A stretch of DNA of 45,245 nucleotides from Myroides odoratus. GTDB taxonomy: Bacteria; Bacteroidota; Bacteroidia; Flavobacteriales; Flavobacteriaceae. The position numbers and the translations under genes were made by a program. The notes beneath the pieces were generated by a model. It did no database searches. It worked only from the letters and a program-made list of their open reading frames with translations, and was not told where the DNA came from. Numbering within the stretch: position 1 is the first letter of the stretch; each line of letters opens with the position of its first letter. Positions 1-8,662 of this stretch are shown piece after piece. The stretch lies in assembly GCF_001549985.1 (NCBI RefSeq), contig NZ_LROZ01000025.1, positions 1 to 45,245 on the forward strand. Direction: 5' to 3'.

Positions 1-26
1 GGCACTATCTCTTAAAGTGTGTAAGT
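1..26. repeat. IS left terminal inverted repeat
   Basis: These bases pair imperfectly with the reverse complement of 1317-1342. They begin GGCACT, where the other end begins GACACT, and they share the inner block GTGTAAGT. This is the 3' end of the element relative to its transposase. The exact outer end cannot be confirmed because the window starts here. Confidence 0.75.
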
Positions 27-41
27 TCAAAAATAAAGCTT

Positions 42-70
42 GGGTTAGGTTTTGAATTAAAGTCTAACCC
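42..70 (-). terminator. Hairpin at 3' end of transposase gene
   Basis: GGGTTAG at 42-48 is the inverted complement of CTAACCC at 64-70. On the minus strand the hairpin is followed by a T-rich stretch, TTTATTTTT. It overlaps the transposase stop codon at 57-59. It probably ends the transposase transcript before it leaves the element. Confidence 0.45.
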
Positions 71-1253
71 TTTCTTGATATAGGATTAAGAATTGATCAA
101 GTATAATTCCCCAGCTTTTTACTGGCATTGACCATCTTTTAGTTGCTTCTCTTACAGCCAAATATACGGATTTCATCACAGCTTCGTCTGTAGGAAAGGA
201 TAATTTATTCTTGGTATACTTCCTTATTTTACCGTTTAAATTCTCAATTAAATTGGTGGTATAGATGATTTTTCTAATCTCTATAGGGAATTCAAAGAAT
301 ACTGTAAGATCTTCCCAATTGTTTCTCCAACTTTGTATTGCATAGGAATATTTATGTTCCCATTTAACAGCAAAGTCATTAAAAGCAGCTTGCGCAGCTT
401 GTTTATTTGGAGCATTATAAATATGTTTCATATCAGCAGTAAAAGGTCTTTTATCTTTCCAAACAACGTATTTACAAGCATTTCGTATTTGATGTACAAC
501 GCATATCTGCGTTTTAGATTCAGGAAAAACAGTGCGAATAGTATCAGTAAAACCGTTTAAATTGTCAGTTGCTGTAATTAAAATATCCTCAGTTCCACGG
601 GCTTTTATATCCGTTAAAACACCCATCCAAAAGGAAGATGACTCATTTTTACCTAACCACAAACCTAAAACTTCTTTACGCCCATCACGTTTTAATCCTA
701 CTGCGATATAAATAGTTTTATTAATCACTTTTGAATCTTCTCGAACTTTAAATACAATTCCATCCATCCAAACAATTAAATAAACTGGTTCTAATGGGCG
801 ATTTTGCCAAGCGATAATATCTGCAGTAACAGCATCGGTTATACGAGATATTGTGGATTTAGAGACATCGAAATTATATACTTCTCGTATTTGTTCTTCG
901 ATATCAGAAACAGACATCCCTTTGGCGTAAAGGGAAACAATAACGTTTTCCAAGCCCTCCACCATGCTTTTTCGTTTGGGGATAATCATAGGGTTAAAAC
1001 TAGCATCACGATCCCTAGGAACCTTTATTTCTTCTTCTCCGTAACTCGTTTTTATCTTTTTGGTAGAGTAACCATTACGCGTATTTTCTTCCTTTCGTAA
1101 ATCATGCTTATCGTAATCTAGATGAGCATCTAACTCGCCTTCTAACATTTTTTCAATTCCTCGCTTTTGTAAGTCTTTTAGGAAGTTTTGAAGTTCATCT
1201 CCAGTTTTAAACTGTTTGAAAAACTCATCCGGAAATAGGTCTTTTGTTTCCAT
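57..1253 (-). CDS. IS256-family (Mutator-like) transposase
   Basis: This 398-residue protein is a DDE transposase that would excise and reinsert its element. The length is usual for the family. The likely catalytic triad is D164 (in WMDG), D230 (in ATDNLNG) and E337 (in NLIENLNGK). The family's C-x2-H motif is at C251 and H254, between the second Asp and the Glu. The N-terminal half holds the predicted DNA-binding region, including a SKSTISRI helix near residues 131-138. The frame runs from ATG to stop without interruption, so the enzyme looks functional. A hairpin directly upstream (1280-1314) may shield it from transcription arriving from nuo. Family assignment is confident; activity is inferred only from intactness. 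Confidence 0.95.
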   Translation of the reverse strand: METKDLFPDEFFKQFKTGDELQNFLKDLQKRGIEKMLEGELDAHLDYDKHDLRKEENTRNGYSTKKIKTSYGEEEIKVPRDRDASFNPMIIPKRKSMVEGLENVIVSLYAKGMSVSDIEEQIREVYNFDVSKSTISRITDAVTADIIAWQNRPLEPVYLIVWMDGIVFKVREDSKVINKTIYIAVGLKRDGRKEVLGLWLGKNESSSFWMGVLTDIKARGTEDILITATDNLNGFTDTIRTVFPESKTQICVVHQIRNACKYVVWKDKRPFTADMKHIYNAPNKQAAQAAFNDFAVKWEHKYSYAIQSWRNNWEDLTVFFEFPIEIRKIIYTTNLIENLNGKIRKYTKNKLSFPTDEAVMKSVYLAVREATKRWSMPVKSWGIILDQFLILYQERVRL

Positions 1254-1279
1254 AACTATTTAAATATTAAATATATAAA

Positions 1280-1314
1280 AAAATTCTGCGCGGTTTTAAC
1301 CCAAGCAGAATTTT
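1280..1314 (-). terminator. Terminator-like hairpin inside IS, upstream of transposase
   Basis: The 10-bp arms AAAATTCTGC (1280-1289) and GCAGAATTTT (1305-1314) are perfectly complementary. Read on the minus strand the hairpin is followed by a run of T residues leading into the transposase start at 1253. Transcripts from the nuo operon would enter the element on this strand, so it could block impinging transcription, a known feature of some insertion sequences. That role is an inference. Confidence 0.55.
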
Positions 1315-1316
1315 AT

Positions 1317-1342
1317 ACTTACACAGTTTTTGGTACAGTGTC
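1317..1342. repeat. IS right terminal inverted repeat
   Basis: This is the partner of 1-26. Its inner block ACTTACAC is the complement of GTGTAAGT in the left end, and its outer end is CAGTGTC. It marks the junction between the insertion sequence and chromosomal DNA. Confidence 0.8.
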
Positions 1343-1345
1343 GTG

Positions 1346-1390
1346 AACTGTCAACCGTAAATTGTAAACCGTCAACCGTAAACTGTCAAC
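1346..1390. repeat. Short degenerate direct repeats (GTCAACCGTAAA type)
   Basis: A unit resembling GTCAACCGTAAA occurs about three to four times in 45 bp, alternating with TTGTAAACC and ending AACTGTCAAC. The array lies between the end of the insertion sequence and the nuo terminator. It encodes nothing visible. It looks like an intergenic dispersed-repeat fragment; its presence elsewhere in the genome cannot be tested here. Confidence 0.6.
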
Positions 1391-1427
1391 AAAAAAAGAC
1401 CAAGTATCCAGAGGAATACTTGGTCTT
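1391..1427 (-). terminator. Intrinsic terminator of the nuo operon
   Basis: The stem is AAGACCAAGTAT (1396-1407) paired with ATACTTGGTCTT (1416-1427), with an 8-base loop. On the minus strand it is followed by seven U residues from the A run at 1391-1397. It lies 33 bp past the nuoN stop codon, so it ends the whole operon. Confidence 0.92.
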
Positions 1428-1459
1428 CGGTAATTTATTGAATTGTTATTTATTTGTTC

Positions 1460-2839
1460 TTAGTTGAATAATCCCAACACTAAGGATGGGTATAAACCAA
1501 ATACTACAACAGCAGCAACAGCGATTAAACCTACGATTTTGTAAGATAAAGGCACTTGGATGGTTGTTGTTTCTACTTCCTCTTCTTGTTTGGTAAACAT
1601 CAAGATGATAATTTTTAAGTAGTAGTAAATACTGATGAAGGAGTTAATCACCCCAAAGATGACTAACGTGATGAATCCGTTTTTCACTGCTTCTGTGAAT
1701 AAGAAGAATTTTCCGAAGAAACCAGCGAAGATTGGAATACCACCCATAGATAATAATGCAACTGATAAGATAACGGCTAAAAGGGGGTTAGATTTGCCTA
1801 ATCCTTTGAAGTTATTGATATGTTCGTTATCTTTTCCTTTGGTTACAATAGTCAATACCGTAAATGCTGCAATACCCGCGAAAGCGTATGAGGTAGCGTA
1901 GTAGAATAGGTTTGGTGTTGCACTTCCTAATGCTGTTAAAGCCATCATCATAAAACCAGCATGTGAAATACCAGAGTATGCTAATAAACGCTTCATATTA
2001 TCTTGGCGTAGGGCCATGATGTTACCCACAGTCATCGTCAAAATTGCAATGACAACAATAGCGGTGGTGTAGTGCGAAGGCATTTGGTGTAACAAGTTAA
2101 TCGATACTTTGTACAAGGTTGCCACTGCAGTCACTTTTACCAACGTACTCATCATAGCCGTCGTTAAGTTTGGTGCTCCTTGGTATACGTCTGGTGCCCA
2201 GAAGTGGAAAGGTACAGCTGCGATTTTGAAAAGCATACCGATAATAACCATCGTCACTCCTAATGCATACCACACAGGCATTGGATTACTAGTTGTTAAT
2301 TGTGTGATTTGAGCCAAATCAAAAGATCCTGTTGCTCCGTAAATCAAAGCAATTCCGAATAGAACTACTCCAGAAGCAAAAGATCCTAATAAGAAATATT
2401 TCATGGCCGATTCGTTACTCTTGATGTTAGTACGATCTGATCCACAAAGAATGTATAGGGTAATAGAAAGAATTTCTAATCCCACGAAAAACATCGCCAT
2501 ATTTCCAAAACTCACCATGGAAATTGCTCCCATCAGCAAGAATAACTTTAAAGAAATATAGTCTGATATTTTAGAAAATTGCGTTTGATAAAAGTCTTTA
2601 CTCAAAGCAACTAACAAAATAGTTAATGCAATAAATAAAGAAGTAAAGGCACTAGAAAACTTAGTAGTCACAATCATATTGTTGTAATGGGCTTCCACCA
2701 CATCAATCGTACAAAGCGTGTAACCCAGAATTCCCAGTAGTCCTACAATCGTTAGCGGGATGATTAATTTTCTCAAATTAATGATCTCTGCTAGTAGAAC
2801 GATAACCGCTAATACTCCAACTGCTATTAATGTATTCAT
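1460..2839 (-). CDS. nuoN: NADH-quinone oxidoreductase subunit N
   Basis: Complex I subunit N is one of three antiporter-like proton-pumping subunits in the membrane arm. The 459-residue length matches bacterial NuoN. The protein is hydrophobic throughout, with about 14 predicted membrane spans. FVGLEILSITLYIL near residue 120 carries the conserved Glu of the half-channel, and the SGISHAGFMM segment near 290 is typical of the family. It is the last gene of the nuo operon. The gap to nuoM (48 bp) is the longest in the operon, and the operon terminator follows 33 bp after the stop. Confidence 0.96.
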   Translation of the reverse strand: MNTLIAVGVLAVIVLLAEIINLRKLIIPLTIVGLLGILGYTLCTIDVVEAHYNNMIVTTKFSSAFTSLFIALTILLVALSKDFYQTQFSKISDYISLKLFLLMGAISMVSFGNMAMFFVGLEILSITLYILCGSDRTNIKSNESAMKYFLLGSFASGVVLFGIALIYGATGSFDLAQITQLTTSNPMPVWYALGVTMVIIGMLFKIAAVPFHFWAPDVYQGAPNLTTAMMSTLVKVTAVATLYKVSINLLHQMPSHYTTAIVVIAILTMTVGNIMALRQDNMKRLLAYSGISHAGFMMMALTALGSATPNLFYYATSYAFAGIAAFTVLTIVTKGKDNEHINNFKGLGKSNPLLAVILSVALLSMGGIPIFAGFFGKFFLFTEAVKNGFITLVIFGVINSFISIYYYLKIIILMFTKQEEEVETTTIQVPLSYKIVGLIAVAAVVVFGLYPSLVLGLFN

Positions 2840-2887
2840 CTTTTATATTTTGGAATTATGGCTTCAGAATAAGCTGAATCTCAATTG

Positions 2888-4321
2888 TTATTTAATATAG
2901 GATACGATTTCAACCAAACTAGGTGTAATTAAATCGGTAATTGGCTTAGGGTAAATTCCTAAGAAAATTACAGTGATTACTAATACTCCTAATACAATTT
3001 TTTCGTTTACGGACACTTCTTTAAATACTTTGGTATTCGTTTCACCTAGCATCGATCTTTGAAACATGCGCAACATATAGAACGCACCGAAAATGATACT
3101 TGTACCTCCAATGATTGCATACCAGATATTGATTTGCGATAGACCGTATAGTAAGCTGAATTCACCAATGAAACTGAATGTTCCAGGTAAACCAATCGAT
3201 GCAAACAACAAGATCATGAATAGAGAAGCGAATTGTGGTGCTTGTTGGCGAATTCCTCCCATTTCATTAATGGCTCTTGTTTCGAATCTATTGTACATAA
3301 TTTCAGCTACGTAGAATAAACCAACGATGACAAAACCGTGGGCTAGCATTTGATAAACCGCTCCTAGTAAACCATCCAAGGTTAGGGTATAAGCACCTGC
3401 TGCAATTAAACCAACGTGAGCTAAAGAAGAATACGCGAAGAAACGCTTGATGTTCACTTGTTTTAACGCTACGATTGATCCATATACCACGCCGATGATA
3501 CACAATACTAAAATTGTTGGCATCAACTCTTTCGCTGCTGATGAAGTGATCGGTAACTGCCAACGGATGATTGAGTATAATCCCATTTTCAACATAATCC
3601 CAGATAAAAGCATGGTTCCAACAGTAGGTGCTTTTTCGTAGGTTGATGCCTGCCAAGTATGGAAAGGGAAAATCGGAATTTTAATCGCATAAGCTAAGAA
3701 GAACGCTAGGAAAATCCAGTATTGCTCTTGACTTGTTAAGCTTACGTTGTATAGATCTGCTAATAAGAAACTACCTGCTTTTTGGTACAGGTAAATGAAC
3801 CCAACCAACATGAATAGAGATCCTGCGAAAGTGTAAATAAAGAATTTAAAAATCGCTTTTTTACGTGCTTCGAAAGTATCATTCCCCCATAGTAAAGCAA
3901 TGAAGTAGATTGGAATTAAAGATAATTCCCAGAAAATATAGTATAAAAATCCGTCTGCAGCTAAGAATGTTCCAGTCATAGCAAATGACATAAACATTAC
4001 TAATCCGTAGAATAGATTTGATTTTTCAATGTGATTTCCAAAAGAGGATAAAATGATTAGCGGTGTTAGCATGGTTGTTAATAAAACAAGGGCTAAAGCT
4101 AATCCATCCGCTTTTAAGGCAATGTGAATATTAGGATTCATAATCCATTGCGTCGTAAAACCGGCATTTACTCCTGAATTGTGTTGGCAAATGATGGCAA
4201 TTGTTTCTACAAATGCGACTAACCCAAATAGCAAAGCAATTTTAGGGGCAAGTGTTTTATTTGCTAAAAACGTAGCAAATGCTCCAACTAATAACGTGAA
4301 TAATAATATAGTTACGTTCAT
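2888..4321 (-). CDS. nuoM: NADH-quinone oxidoreductase subunit M
   Basis: This antiporter-like proton-pumping subunit of complex I is 477 residues long. It is an integral membrane protein. The motif FWELSLIPIYF near residue 130 carries the key glutamate of the proton channel. The LAHGFVIVGLFYVAE region contains the conserved histidine helix, and KRFFAYSSLAHVGLI is the usual mid-protein Lys helix. nuoL lies 9 bp upstream and nuoN 48 bp downstream, so the pumping subunits are transcribed together. Nothing is missing relative to the family. Confidence 0.97.
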   Translation of the reverse strand: MNVTILLFTLLVGAFATFLANKTLAPKIALLFGLVAFVETIAIICQHNSGVNAGFTTQWIMNPNIHIALKADGLALALVLLTTMLTPLIILSSFGNHIEKSNLFYGLVMFMSFAMTGTFLAADGFLYYIFWELSLIPIYFIALLWGNDTFEARKKAIFKFFIYTFAGSLFMLVGFIYLYQKAGSFLLADLYNVSLTSQEQYWIFLAFFLAYAIKIPIFPFHTWQASTYEKAPTVGTMLLSGIMLKMGLYSIIRWQLPITSSAAKELMPTILVLCIIGVVYGSIVALKQVNIKRFFAYSSLAHVGLIAAGAYTLTLDGLLGAVYQMLAHGFVIVGLFYVAEIMYNRFETRAINEMGGIRQQAPQFASLFMILLFASIGLPGTFSFIGEFSLLYGLSQINIWYAIIGGTSIIFGAFYMLRMFQRSMLGETNTKVFKEVSVNEKIVLGVLVITVIFLGIYPKPITDLITPSLVEIVSYIK

Positions 4322-4330
4322 CTCTCTAAA

Positions 4331-6217
4331 TTATCTTGCAATGAATAAATAATACAACATCAAACAGATTCCAAATACAAAAGCAAATAAGTACAATCCG
4401 ATGTTTCCGTTTTGTGCTTTTTTTCCTTGTAATGATAATCCATCTGCTATTTTTCCTAAGCCATAAATGGCTTCAGACAATACTACTTCTACTACATCTC
4501 TAAAGAATACTGCAAGCGCGTAAATTGGTTTTACAATTACTTTCATGTAAATTTCGTCGATATAGTATTTGTTGTATAATACTTTGTGGAATCCTGTCAT
4601 TTGTTCATCTGCAGGAGGAAGTTCACCTTTTTTGATGTATTTGCTGTAGGCAATAAATAGACCAATACAAGCTCCAATAACAGCGATAGCCATTAGGATG
4701 TATTCTGTAGTTCCTAATACGTGTGGATGTGCGTTCGCACTGTTCACAATAATGGGTTCTAAATAGCTGTTTAACCAACTATTTCCAGGTAAGCTAATTA
4801 CTCCACCTACCACAGATAAAATACCTAAGATCCATAAAGGAACAGTAATGGCAGTCGGACTTTCATGCAAATGATTCTTTTGTTCTTGTGTTCCTCTGAA
4901 ATTTTTGAAGAAAGTCAGGTATAACAATCTGAACATATAGAAGGCCGTCATGATAGACGCGATAGATCCGATTACGTATAAAACAGGATTATGACTGAAA
5001 GCGGTTAATAAGATTTCGTCTTTAGAGAAGAATCCTGAGAATGGAGGGAATCCTGAAATAGCGATTGTAGCTAAAAGGAAAGTTGCATAAGTTGCGGGCA
5101 TAAATTTCTTTAAACCACCCATATTTCTCATGTCTTGTTCTCCACCCATAGCATGGATAACCGATCCTGATCCTAAGAATAAACAAGCTTTGAAGAAGGC
5201 GTGTGTTACCACGTGGAACACCGCGATTTCGTAAGCACCAAAACCTACAGCCATGAACATTAATCCCAATTGAGATACTGTTGAATAAGCCAATACTTTT
5301 TTGATATCGGTTTGTACCAAACCAATAGTAGCAGCAAACAATGAAGTTACAGCCCCTACGATGGCAATGATATTTTGGATATGTGGAGCTAAGTCAAATA
5401 CAAAGTTTAATCTAGTGATTAAGAAGATACCTGCAGTAACCATGGTTGCTGCGTGAATTAACGCAGAAACAGGCGTTGGTCCTGCCATCGCATCAGGTAA
5501 CCACGTATACAATGGAATTTGAGCACTTTTTCCTACTGCACCAATGAATAGAGCTAATGCGGCCCATCCAATCCACATGTTGATCTGGTGGTTTGTTCCG
5601 TGCATTAGAGCTTCTTTGATGGTCATATAATCCAATGATTGGAATAAGAAAGCCAAGATAAATACCCCAACTAAAAAGCCTAAATCCCCGATGCGGTTCA
5701 TGATGAATGCTTTTTTAGCTGCGTCGTTATACGATTGGTTTTTATGCCAAAATCCGATTAATAAGTAAGAACACAATCCTACACCTTCCCATCCGATGAA
5801 TGTGATTAGTAAGTTACTTCCTGTAACTAACACAATCATGAAGAAGATGAATAGATTTAAATAAGCGAAAAACTTAGCATAGTTTTCGTCATTTTTCATG
5901 TAGTTGGTCGAATACCAGTGAATCAAGGTTCCGATTCCAGTAACAAATAACAACCACAACAACGAAAGTTGATCCAGTAAAAAGCCAAAAGTAACATTGA
6001 AGTTCGCTAAGGCCATCCATTCGAATAGTTCAATTTCGATGGGTTGTTTGGTACTGTTCACTTGGATGAATGCCAATAGTGAAATGATAAAAGAAATTAA
6101 AACTGCTACAGTTGCGATAATTCCTGAACCATTACCTAATTTTTTTCCGAAGAAAACATTGACCAAAGACCCAATTAATGGGACTAATAATAAAAGTAAA
6201 ATTACGTTTGTATCCAT
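4331..6217 (-). CDS. nuoL: NADH-quinone oxidoreductase subunit L
   Basis: This is the distal antiporter-like subunit of complex I (628 residues). It pumps protons and carries the long lateral amphipathic helix at its C-terminus. FIGWEGVGLCSYLLIGFW near residue 140 holds the channel glutamate. KSAQIPLYTWLPDAMAGPTPVSAL near 230 is the family signature and includes the conserved Lys and Pro-rich turn. The length and the hydrophobic C-terminal helices match a complete NuoL. It starts 6 bp after the nuoK stop. Confidence 0.97.
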   Translation of the reverse strand: MDTNVILLLLLVPLIGSLVNVFFGKKLGNGSGIIATVAVLISFIISLLAFIQVNSTKQPIEIELFEWMALANFNVTFGFLLDQLSLLWLLFVTGIGTLIHWYSTNYMKNDENYAKFFAYLNLFIFFMIVLVTGSNLLITFIGWEGVGLCSYLLIGFWHKNQSYNDAAKKAFIMNRIGDLGFLVGVFILAFLFQSLDYMTIKEALMHGTNHQINMWIGWAALALFIGAVGKSAQIPLYTWLPDAMAGPTPVSALIHAATMVTAGIFLITRLNFVFDLAPHIQNIIAIVGAVTSLFAATIGLVQTDIKKVLAYSTVSQLGLMFMAVGFGAYEIAVFHVVTHAFFKACLFLGSGSVIHAMGGEQDMRNMGGLKKFMPATYATFLLATIAISGFPPFSGFFSKDEILLTAFSHNPVLYVIGSIASIMTAFYMFRLLYLTFFKNFRGTQEQKNHLHESPTAITVPLWILGILSVVGGVISLPGNSWLNSYLEPIIVNSANAHPHVLGTTEYILMAIAVIGACIGLFIAYSKYIKKGELPPADEQMTGFHKVLYNKYYIDEIYMKVIVKPIYALAVFFRDVVEVVLSEAIYGLGKIADGLSLQGKKAQNGNIGLYLFAFVFGICLMLYYLFIAR

Positions 6218-6223
6218 AAGGAA

Positions 6224-6544
6224 TTATCCTTTTAAGTTCTTTAATTTATCAATATCAATTGCGCCGATATTTCTGTAAATCGATACGAGGATAGCTAATC
6301 CTACAGCAACTTCTGCTGCGGCCACTGCCATAGTAAAGAAAACAAAAACTTGTCCTTGTGCATCTTGGTGATAAGTTGAAAAAGCAACCAATAGCATATT
6401 GGCTGAGTTCAACATAATCTCAATACACATAAACATCACAATTGCGTTTCGTCTATATAATATTCCAAATACTCCGATGCAGAATAATAGAATCGATAAG
6501 TAGATGTATTTGTCAATACCGATGATTTCAATTACATTTTCCAT
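6224..6544 (-). CDS. nuoK: NADH-quinone oxidoreductase subunit K
   Basis: This small three-span membrane subunit of complex I is 106 residues long and the counterpart of mitochondrial ND4L. CIEIMLNSANMLL carries the first conserved membrane glutamate near residue 41. AAAEVAVGLAI carries the second near residue 77. Both are needed for proton transfer in the family. It lies 2 bp after nuoJ and 6 bp before nuoL, as in other nuo operons. Confidence 0.96.
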   Translation of the reverse strand: MENVIEIIGIDKYIYLSILLFCIGVFGILYRRNAIVMFMCIEIMLNSANMLLVAFSTYHQDAQGQVFVFFTMAVAAAEVAVGLAILVSIYRNIGAIDIDKLKNLKG

Positions 6545-6546
6545 AA

Positions 6547-7062
6547 TTATGCTGCTTTTTCAGATTTATCTTTTTTAGAAATCAATACAGCTCCAATCAT
6601 TGCTAGTAATAATAATACTGCAATCATTTCAAATGGAACTACGTATTCATTCAATAATACTTTTCCTAATACGTGAACTGACTGGAAGTCTTGTCCGTGG
6701 GTAGCATATTGCAATTCGTACGCTTGATTTCCTCTTAAAGTGATTGATAACAACAATAAACCGACTAAACAGAAGGCTATCGTTGCTACTACTTTAGATA
6801 CTAAAGGTTTTGATACTTCGTGGCTGATATTTAAGTTCATTAACATGATGGTAAATAACATTAAAATCATGATGGCCCCTGAGTATACCATAATATGGAT
6901 CATTCCTAAGAATTGTGAGTTTAATAGGATGTAATGACCTGCTATTGAGAAGAAACTAACAACCAACCACAAAGCGCTGTGAATAGGGTTTTTACTCAAC
7001 AACGTTAACGCTGCACTTCCGAGTGTAATCGTCGAAAGGATGTAAAATAAAATTTCTATCAT
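6547..7062 (-). CDS. nuoJ: NADH-quinone oxidoreductase subunit J
   Basis: This membrane subunit of complex I (171 residues) corresponds to mitochondrial ND6. It has five predicted membrane spans. The motif MIHIMVYSGAIMILMLF near residues 54-70 is the conserved third helix, which contains the flexible pi-bulge of the proton path. It starts 2 bp after the nuoI stop and ends 2 bp before nuoK, implying translational coupling. Confidence 0.96.
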   Translation of the reverse strand: MIEILFYILSTITLGSAALTLLSKNPIHSALWLVVSFFSIAGHYILLNSQFLGMIHIMVYSGAIMILMLFTIMLMNLNISHEVSKPLVSKVVATIAFCLVGLLLLSITLRGNQAYELQYATHGQDFQSVHVLGKVLLNEYVVPFEMIAVLLLLAMIGAVLISKKDKSEKAA

Positions 7063-7064
7063 AA

Positions 7065-7613
7065 TTACGCTTGATTCTGTTTGTTCGTATTAGCAATAGC
7101 TGCCTCTAAAGGCATAACCAATTTATCTTTTCCGTAGATAAAGTTTTCACGCGTGATATCTGCTTTGGTAATCTCTCCTGATTTAGTCAAGTAAATGGCT
7201 TGTTTAGGACAAGATTCTTCACATAAACCACAGAAGATACAACGAAGCATGTTGATCTCATAGATTTCAGCATACTTTTCCTCGCGGTATAAGTGTTTTT
7301 CTTCTGGTTTGCGTTCTGCTGCTTTCATCGTGATGGCTTCTGCAGGACAAGATAGCGCACATAAACCACAAGCAGTACAGCGCTCTCTTCCTTCGTCGTC
7401 GCGCATTAGCGTGTGTCTACCACGGTAAACTGGGCTAAATGGACGGGTTTGTTCAGGATAAGAGATTGTCACCTTTTTCTTAAACATGTGTTTTAAGGTA
7501 ACCATCATTCCTTTAATAATCGCAACCAAATAGATGCGCTCACTCCAAGTTAGTTTCTTGTTAGAAACCATCTTCTTTCTTCCTGATAAAGAATATGTAT
7601 TAGTTGATGACAT
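7065..7613 (-). CDS. nuoI: NADH-quinone oxidoreductase subunit I (2x 4Fe-4S)
   Basis: This peripheral-arm subunit carries iron-sulfur clusters N6a and N6b and passes electrons toward cluster N2. It is 182 residues long. Two ferredoxin motifs are visible: C79, C82, C85 and C89 in CTACGLCALSCP, then C125, C128, C131 and C135 in CIFCGLCEESCP. The N-terminal 30 residues are Ser/Lys-rich and precede a short amphipathic helix that would lie on the membrane. Spacing is 6 bp from nuoH and 2 bp to nuoJ. Confidence 0.97.
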   Translation of the reverse strand: MSSTNTYSLSGRKKMVSNKKLTWSERIYLVAIIKGMMVTLKHMFKKKVTISYPEQTRPFSPVYRGRHTLMRDDEGRERCTACGLCALSCPAEAITMKAAERKPEEKHLYREEKYAEIYEINMLRCIFCGLCEESCPKQAIYLTKSGEITKADITRENFIYGKDKLVMPLEAAIANTNKQNQA

Positions 7614-7619
7614 GTTTAA

Positions 7620-8651
7620 TTAGTTTAATAGTAAGATTACAACTGCTGTAACGATTAAGTTCAATAATGCCAATGGGATTAATGATTTCCATCCTAAGTT
7701 CATCAATTGGTCATAACGGAAACGCGGTAAAGTCCAACGTACCCACATGTATACAAAGATGAAGAAACAGATTTTTATAAAAAGAGCAACAATTCCCAAG
7801 ACATTTGCAATGTTTACTCCCCAATTTTCAACAGCCCATGACATACCTGGATAGTTATATGCTCCAAAGTATAACACTGCGATGATTGCAGAAGAAATAA
7901 ATAAGTTTGCGTATTCTGCGAATAAGAAGAATCCCATTTTCATCGAAGAATATTCTGTGTGGAATCCACCGATTAACTCTTGTTCACATTCAGCTAAGTC
8001 GAAAGGGGCTCTATTTGTTTCAGCGAATGAACAAATTAAGAAGATTAAGAAACCTAGCGGTTGATAAAATACATTCCAGTTCATTCCACTTTGTTGCAAC
8101 GCGATTTCTCTCATACTCATACTTTGTGTCAGTAACAACAAAGAGATAAGTGAAAGTCCCATTGCAATTTCGTACGAAATCATTTGAGAAGCAGCACGAA
8201 TACCACTCATCAAAGAATATTTATTATTAGATGCCCAAGCACCAATCATAATACCGTAAACACCAACAGATAATACGGCAAGAACGTATAAGATTCCTAC
8301 GTTAAGATCTGCGGCTTGTAAAATAATTTCTCTTCCAAAAAGAACAAATTTGTCACCCCAAGGCAATACAGCACTTGTCATAAGTGCCAAGGTCATGGCT
8401 AGGAAAGGACCAAATTTGAATAAGAATCGGTTAGGTGTAGTAGGTTCATACTCTTCTTTAGCAAATAGTTTTAAACCATCGGCTAGCGGTTGTAAAACCC
8501 CTCCTTTACCTGCACGGTTTGGACCTAAACGATCTTGTATCCACGCTGCAATTTTTCGTTCAGCTAACGTAGCATACATCGCCATAAGCATTGTAATTGC
8601 GAATACAACTACAATAATAACTGCTTTATCAATAATAATTGCTTTATCCAT
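7620..8651 (-). CDS. nuoH: NADH-quinone oxidoreductase subunit H
   Basis: This membrane subunit anchors the peripheral arm and forms much of the quinone-binding channel (ND1 homologue). It is 343 residues with about eight spans. Family signatures are QDRLGPNRAGKGGVLQPLAD near residue 40, the acidic loop APFDLAECEQELIGGFHTEY near 215-235, and WVRWTLPRFRYDQLM near 306. All conserved acidic residues in the quinone loop appear to be present. It lies between nuoG (11 bp) and nuoI (6 bp). Confidence 0.97.
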   Translation of the reverse strand: MDKAIIIDKAVIIVVVFAITMLMAMYATLAERKIAAWIQDRLGPNRAGKGGVLQPLADGLKLFAKEEYEPTTPNRFLFKFGPFLAMTLALMTSAVLPWGDKFVLFGREIILQAADLNVGILYVLAVLSVGVYGIMIGAWASNNKYSLMSGIRAASQMISYEIAMGLSLISLLLLTQSMSMREIALQQSGMNWNVFYQPLGFLIFLICSFAETNRAPFDLAECEQELIGGFHTEYSSMKMGFFLFAEYANLFISSAIIAVLYFGAYNYPGMSWAVENWGVNIANVLGIVALFIKICFFIFVYMWVRWTLPRFRYDQLMNLGWKSLIPLALLNLIVTAVVILLLN

Positions 8652-8662
8652 TTTATACCGTT

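Larger units (their letters stand above)
1..1342 (-). mobile_element. IS256-family insertion sequence
   Basis: The element carries one transposase gene between imperfect terminal inverted repeats of about 26 bp. The left repeat is at 1-26 and the right at 1317-1342; about 18 of 26 positions match, and the inner block GTGTAAGT is identical. A length near 1.34 kb fits the IS256 family. The left end coincides with the window edge, so the 8-bp target duplication usual for this family cannot be tested; the right flank begins GTGAACTG. The element lies just past the nuo operon terminator, in the same orientation as that operon, so it disrupts no visible gene. The open reading frame is intact, so the element may be active. 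Confidence 0.88.

Noticed and set aside
3303..3656. 117-codon minus-strand frame inside nuoM
   Set aside because: It lies fully within the intact nuoM frame on the same strand and shows no domain; it is a shadow frame.
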